This document shows positions 60,428-64,000 of a DNA stretch of 64,000 bases, piece after piece. A program made the position numbers and the translations under genes. This DNA comes from Cellulomonas taurus (GTDB lineage: Bacteria; Actinomycetota; Actinomycetes; Actinomycetales; Cellulomonadaceae), in the NCBI RefSeq assembly GCF_012931845.1, contig NZ_CP051884.1, positions 1,488,001 to 1,552,000 of the forward strand. The letters are read 5' to 3'. Under the pieces are notes generated by a model. It saw nothing but the letters and a program-made list of their open reading frames with translations, ran no database searches and was not told the origin of the DNA. Numbering within the stretch: the stretch's first letter is position 1; every line of letters starts with the position of its first letter.

Positions 60428-61324
60428 GTGATCCTCTCCATCCCGAGTCCTTCCCAGGCGGTCTGGCACCTCGGACCGCTCCCGCTGCGCGCGTACGCGC
60501 TGTCGATCCTGGTCGGGATCGTGGTCGCGGTCCTGCTCACCCAGCGGCGCTGGAAGGAACGCGGCGGCGACCCGGACGAGGTGCTGGAGATCGTGTTCTG
60601 GGCGGTGCCCTTCGGCATCGTCGGCGGCCGGATCTACCACGTGATCACCAGCCCGGACCAGTACTTCGGCGCGGGGGGTGACCCCTGGAAGGCGTTCGCG
60701 ATCTGGGAGGGCGGCCTCGGCATCTGGGGCGCGGTCGCCCTCGGCGCGGTCGGCGCGTACATCGGCTGCCGCCGGATGAAGGTCAGCTTCCCGGTGTTCG
60801 CCGACGCGCTCGCCCCCGGCCTGCTGATCGCGCAGGCCGTCGGCCGACTGGGCAACTGGTTCAACCAGGAGCTGTTCGGCGGCCCGACCACCCTGCCCTG
60901 GGGGCTGGAGATCGACGCCGCGCACCTGCCCGCCGGGTATGCCCCGGGCACGCTGTTCCACCCGACGTTCCTGTACGAGCTGCTGTGGAACCTGGCCGGT
61001 GCGGCGCTGCTGATCTGGCTCGACCGCCGCTTCCGGCTCGGCCACGGCCGGGTGTTCTGGCTGTACGTGGTCGTCTACACCACCGGTCGGCTCTGGATCG
61101 AACTGGTCCGGATCGACCCGGCGCACACCATCGCCGGACTGCGGGTCAACGTCTGGATGTCGATCATCGTCGGTATGGGGGCGCTGGTAGCGTTCGTCGT
61201 GGTCGGACGTCGTCATCCCGGACGCGAGACCGGAACCCGCTCCGCCGACTCGGCCGCACCTGATCCCGAGTCCCCGGCGCCCGACGCGACGGCCCCCGCC
61301 AGCACACCCGCGGCTGAGCAGTAG
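60428..61324 (+). CDS. lgt: Prolipoprotein diacylglyceryl transferase
   Basis: The 298-residue membrane enzyme transfers diacylglycerol to the lipobox cysteine of prelipoproteins. About seven helices are present. VGGRIYHVITSPDQYF contains the catalytic-region His, GGLGIWGAVALGAVGAY and GRLGNWFNQELFGGPTTLPW include the Lgt signature (GRxGNFxNxE-type), and FLYELLWNLAGAALLIWLDR follows. The C-terminal tail is Pro/Ala/Thr-rich. The lipoproteins encoded at 18461, 30108 and 35329 are natural substrates. The GTG is chosen from its -10 box. Confidence 0.96.
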   Translation: MILSIPSPSQAVWHLGPLPLRAYALSILVGIVVAVLLTQRRWKERGGDPDEVLEIVFWAVPFGIVGGRIYHVITSPDQYFGAGGDPWKAFAIWEGGLGIWGAVALGAVGAYIGCRRMKVSFPVFADALAPGLLIAQAVGRLGNWFNQELFGGPTTLPWGLEIDAAHLPAGYAPGTLFHPTFLYELLWNLAGAALLIWLDRRFRLGHGRVFWLYVVVYTTGRLWIELVRIDPAHTIAGLRVNVWMSIIVGMGALVAFVVVGRRHPGRETGTRSADSAAPDPESPAPDATAPASTPAAEQ

Positions 61325-61345
61325 CCGCCGCATCTGAGACGGTGT

Positions 61346-61374
61346 GAAACACCCGCGTTTCGGGCGTGTATCGT
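61346..61374 (+). promoter_or_regulatory. gltB promoter with an inverted repeat at the -35 position
   Basis: TATCGT (61369-61374) is a plausible -10 box. The perfect inverted repeat GAAAC-ACCCGC-GTTTC (61346-61361) covers the -35 region, so it is a good candidate operator for nitrogen control. A leader of about 70 bases follows. Confidence 0.45.
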
Positions 61375-61453
61375 CTCCCCACCCCGGGCCGACGACGTCC
61401 CACCCCCCACAGGTCTCGACGTGGCCCGCCCCCGGGCCGTGAGGACGGTGCAG

Positions 61454-64000
61454 ATGCCCGCGTCATCGATCGACGCCCCGCAGTCGCAGGGTCTCTACGA
61501 CCCCGCGGCCGAGCACGACGCCTGCGGTTTCGCCTTCGTGGCGACGCTGCGCGGCACCCCCGGGCGTGACATCGTCGACGCCGGTCTGACCGCGCTGCTC
61601 AACCTGGACCACCGCGGTGCGGTCGGTGCCGAGGAGAACAGCGGCGACGGTGCCGGCATCCTGACCCAGATCCCGGACGCGTTCCTGCGCGACGTGGTCG
61701 ACGCCGACCTCCCACCGGCCGGTCACTACGCGATCGGGATGGCCTTCCTGCCGATGGACGAGGCCGAGCGGATCGCCACCGAGCGTGCCGTCGAGGCCCT
61801 CGCCGCCGAGGAGAAGCTGGACGTCCTGGCCTGGCGCGACGTACAGGTGACCGCCGACCTGGTCGGCCCCAGCGCGCGCGCCTCGATGCCGTTCTTCCGC
61901 CAGCTCGTGGTCGCCGATCCCTCGCGGGAGCTGGCCGGGGTCGACCTGGACCGGCGGGCGTTCCGGCTGCGCAAGCGTTCCGAGCGGGAGCTGGGGCTGT
62001 ACTTCGCCTCGCTGTCGGCGCGGACCCTCGCGTACAAGGGGATGTTGACCACCGGGCAGCTGGAGCCGTTCTTCACGGACCTGTCCGACCCCCGGTACGC
62101 GAGCGAGATCGCGCTGGTGCACTCGCGCTTCTCCACCAACACCTTCCCGTCCTGGCCGCTCGCCCAGCCGCTGCGCCTGATCGCGCACAACGGCGAGATC
62201 AACACGGTCAAGGGCAACCGGAACTGGGTCGCCGCCCGCGAGGGCACCCTGCGCAGCGAGGAACTGGGCGACCTGTCGCCGCTGCTGCCGGTCTGTACCC
62301 CCGGCGGGTCGGACTCCGCGTCCTTCGACGAGGTGCTGGAGCTGCTGCACCTGTCCGGCCGCAGCCTGCCGCACGCGGTGATGATGATGATCCCGGAGGC
62401 GTGGGAGAACCACGCCCAGATGGATCCCGCCCGCCGCGCGTTCTACGAGTACCACGCCACCCTGATGGAGCCCTGGGACGGCCCGGCGGCGATCACGTTC
62501 ACCGACGGCACCCTGATCGGTTCGGTGCAGGACCGCAACGGTCTGCGCCCGGGCCGGTTCTGGGTGACCGAGGACGGCCTGGTCGTGATGGCCTCCGAGG
62601 CGGGCGTGCTCGACCTGGACCCGGCCAGCGTGGTCCGCAAGGGCCGCCTGGAGCCGGGCAAGATGTTCCTGGTCGACACCCGCAAGGGCCGGATCGTCGA
62701 GGACGACGAGGTCAAGGCCCAGCTCGCCGCGCAGAAGCCCTACGCGCAGTGGGTGGCGGAGAACTCGGTCTACCTGGACCAGCTGCCGGAGCGGGAGCAC
62801 ATCGCGCACTCGACCGCCAGCGTGCGCCGTCGTCAGCGCGCCTTCGGCTACACCGAGGAAGAGCTCAAGATCATCCTGACCCCGCTGGGCGCCACCGGTG
62901 CCGAGCCGCTGGGTGCGATGGGGTCGGACACCCCGGTCGCGGTGCTGTCCAGCCGGCCGCGGCTGCTCTTCGACTACTTCACCCAGATGTTCGCCCAGGT
63001 CACCAACCCGCCGCTGGACGCGATCCGCGAGGAGCTGGTCACCAGCATCGGCGGTGCGATCGGCCCGGAGCCGAACCTGCTGGAGGACGGCCCGCAGCAC
63101 GCCCGCAAGCTGGTGCTGCCGTTCCCGGTCCTGGACAACGACGGCCTGGCCAAGATCGTCAAGGTGCACAAGGACCCGGCGATGGCGGGCATCTTCCGCA
63201 GCACCATCGTCCGCGGCCTCTACCCGGTCTCCGGCGGCGGCGCCGCTCTGGAGCACCGGCTGGAGGAGATCTTCGCCGAGGTGGACCGTGCGGTCTCCGA
63301 CGGCGTGAGCTTCATCGTGCTCTCCGACCGCGAGGGTGACGCCGACCGGGCGCCGATCCCGTCGCTGCTGCTGCTGTCGGCCGTGCACCACCACCTGCTG
63401 CGGCGGCACACCCGCACCCAGGTGTCGCTGGTGGTCGAGGCCGGCGATGTGCGCGAGGTGCACCACGTCGCGCTGCTGATCGGCTACGGCGCCGCCGCGG
63501 TGAACCCCTACCTGGCGATGGAGACCGTCGAGGACCTGGCACGGTCGGGCTTCCTCGGTGACGTCGAGCCGGAGAAGGCGGTCGCCAACCTGATCAAGGC
63601 CCTCGGCAAGGGCGTGCTCAAGGTGATGTCCAAGATGGGCATCTCCACCATCGCCTCCTACCGCGGCGCCCAGGTCTTCGAGGCCATCGGGCTGTCCCAC
63701 GCGCTGGTCGACCGGTACTTCACCGGCACCACCAGCCGTCTGGGCGGCATCGGCCTGGACGTGATCGCCGCCGAGGTCGCCGCGCGGCACGCCGACGCCT
63801 ACCCGGCCTCCGGCAACCGTCAGCCGCACCGCCGCCTGGCCACCGGTGGCGAGTACCAGTGGCGCCGGGACGGGGAGGACCACCTGTTCGACCCGGAGAC
63901 CGTCTTCCGGTTGCAGCACTCCACCCGTACCCGGCAGATGGACGTCTTCCGGCAGTACACCCACCGGGTCAACGAGCAGTCCGAGCGGCTGATGACCCTG
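61454..64000 (+). CDS. gltB: Glutamate synthase large subunit, N-terminal part (cut by window edge)
   Basis: The open frame runs to the window end: 849 codons of an expected 1500 or so. A short propeptide precedes the nucleophile C24 of the class II glutamine amidotransferase domain (AEHDACGFAFVA). ALLNLDHRGAVGAEENSGDG, LVHSRFSTNTFPSWPLAQPL and LIAHNGEINTVKGNRNW are further GATase landmarks, with MMMIPEAWENH after them. The central domain (about 430-800) follows. The FMN and Fe-S domains lie beyond the window. With the small subunit GltD it makes glutamate from glutamine and 2-oxoglutarate. GAGG lies 9 bases before the ATG; an in-frame GTG two codons earlier is less well placed. Confidence 0.97.
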   Translation, partial: MPASSIDAPQSQGLYDPAAEHDACGFAFVATLRGTPGRDIVDAGLTALLNLDHRGAVGAEENSGDGAGILTQIPDAFLRDVVDADLPPAGHYAIGMAFLPMDEAERIATERAVEALAAEEKLDVLAWRDVQVTADLVGPSARASMPFFRQLVVADPSRELAGVDLDRRAFRLRKRSERELGLYFASLSARTLAYKGMLTTGQLEPFFTDLSDPRYASEIALVHSRFSTNTFPSWPLAQPLRLIAHNGEINTVKGNRNWVAAREGTLRSEELGDLSPLLPVCTPGGSDSASFDEVLELLHLSGRSLPHAVMMMIPEAWENHAQMDPARRAFYEYHATLMEPWDGPAAITFTDGTLIGSVQDRNGLRPGRFWVTEDGLVVMASEAGVLDLDPASVVRKGRLEPGKMFLVDTRKGRIVEDDEVKAQLAAQKPYAQWVAENSVYLDQLPEREHIAHSTASVRRRQRAFGYTEEELKIILTPLGATGAEPLGAMGSDTPVAVLSSRPRLLFDYFTQMFAQVTNPPLDAIREELVTSIGGAIGPEPNLLEDGPQHARKLVLPFPVLDNDGLAKIVKVHKDPAMAGIFRSTIVRGLYPVSGGGAALEHRLEEIFAEVDRAVSDGVSFIVLSDREGDADRAPIPSLLLLSAVHHHLLRRHTRTQVSLVVEAGDVREVHHVALLIGYGAAAVNPYLAMETVEDLARSGFLGDVEPEKAVANLIKALGKGVLKVMSKMGISTIASYRGAQVFEAIGLSHALVDRYFTGTTSRLGGIGLDVIAAEVAARHADAYPASGNRQPHRRLATGGEYQWRRDGEDHLFDPETVFRLQHSTRTRQMDVFRQYTHRVNEQSERLMTL

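Noticed and set aside
61463..63964. An 833-codon open frame antisense to gltB
   Set aside because: It has no family features, and the plus strand encodes an unmistakable glutamate synthase with the correct N-terminal Cys.

Overview
The window is high-GC, gene-dense DNA from an actinobacterium. Gene content and order (DUF3000 beside an HRDC ribonuclease D, pdtaR next to a branched-chain amino acid transporter and polA, hisI-trpE-trpCBA-lgt-gltB) point to Micrococcales. A predicted D-amino-acid ligase of the peptidoglycan cross-bridge type makes a Cellulomonas-like organism plausible; this placement is inference. Many genes start with GTG, many pairs overlap by 4 bases (ATGA or GTGA), and at least a dozen genes look leaderless, with a TANNNT -10 box only 6-8 bases before the start codon.

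1-9600: a beta-oxidation enzyme cut by the window edge, ribonuclease D, a DUF998 membrane protein, a LuxR-type regulator and DUF3000 lie on the minus strand. 6-phosphogluconate dehydrogenase overlaps the ATP-grasp ligase on the plus strand. A compound hairpin/20-bp-repeat element follows, then a small stress-protein-like gene, a pyrimidine reductase-like gene and zapE. 9600-16200: a glgX-treY-treZ operon converts glycogen to trehalose. 16200-18250: a small conserved-looking ORF, pncA, a PrmC-related methyltransferase with a tandem repeat at its 3' end, and an unusual short tRNA with a CAA anticodon. 18400-23110: a four-gene MacAB-like export operon (lipoprotein, adaptor, ATPase, permease).

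23140-33790 is the most interesting accessory region. An oligopeptide-type ABC importer is encoded with an isochorismatase-fold cysteine hydrolase, two DUF1989 (UAAP1/UAAP2) proteins and an MFS transporter. It diverges from an amidohydrolase-TetR pair, and two matching palindromes lie in the shared promoter region. This looks like an uptake-and-hydrolysis system for an unknown small N-containing compound.

33800-45000: YdeI-like protein, pdtaR, livK and livHMGF (livH carries an extra N-terminal extracellular domain, and livK and livH share a promoter element), DUF2277 with a His/Asp tail, GNAT, thioesterase and polA. 45100-52650: methyltransferase, pfkA, rpsA and a heterodimeric ABC exporter with one degenerate ATP site. 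52660-64000: hisI, trpE and a Trp-associated membrane protein; then DUF4190, DUF2752, DUF4190 and HGxxPAAW membrane proteins; then trpCBA, lgt and the first 849 codons of gltB.
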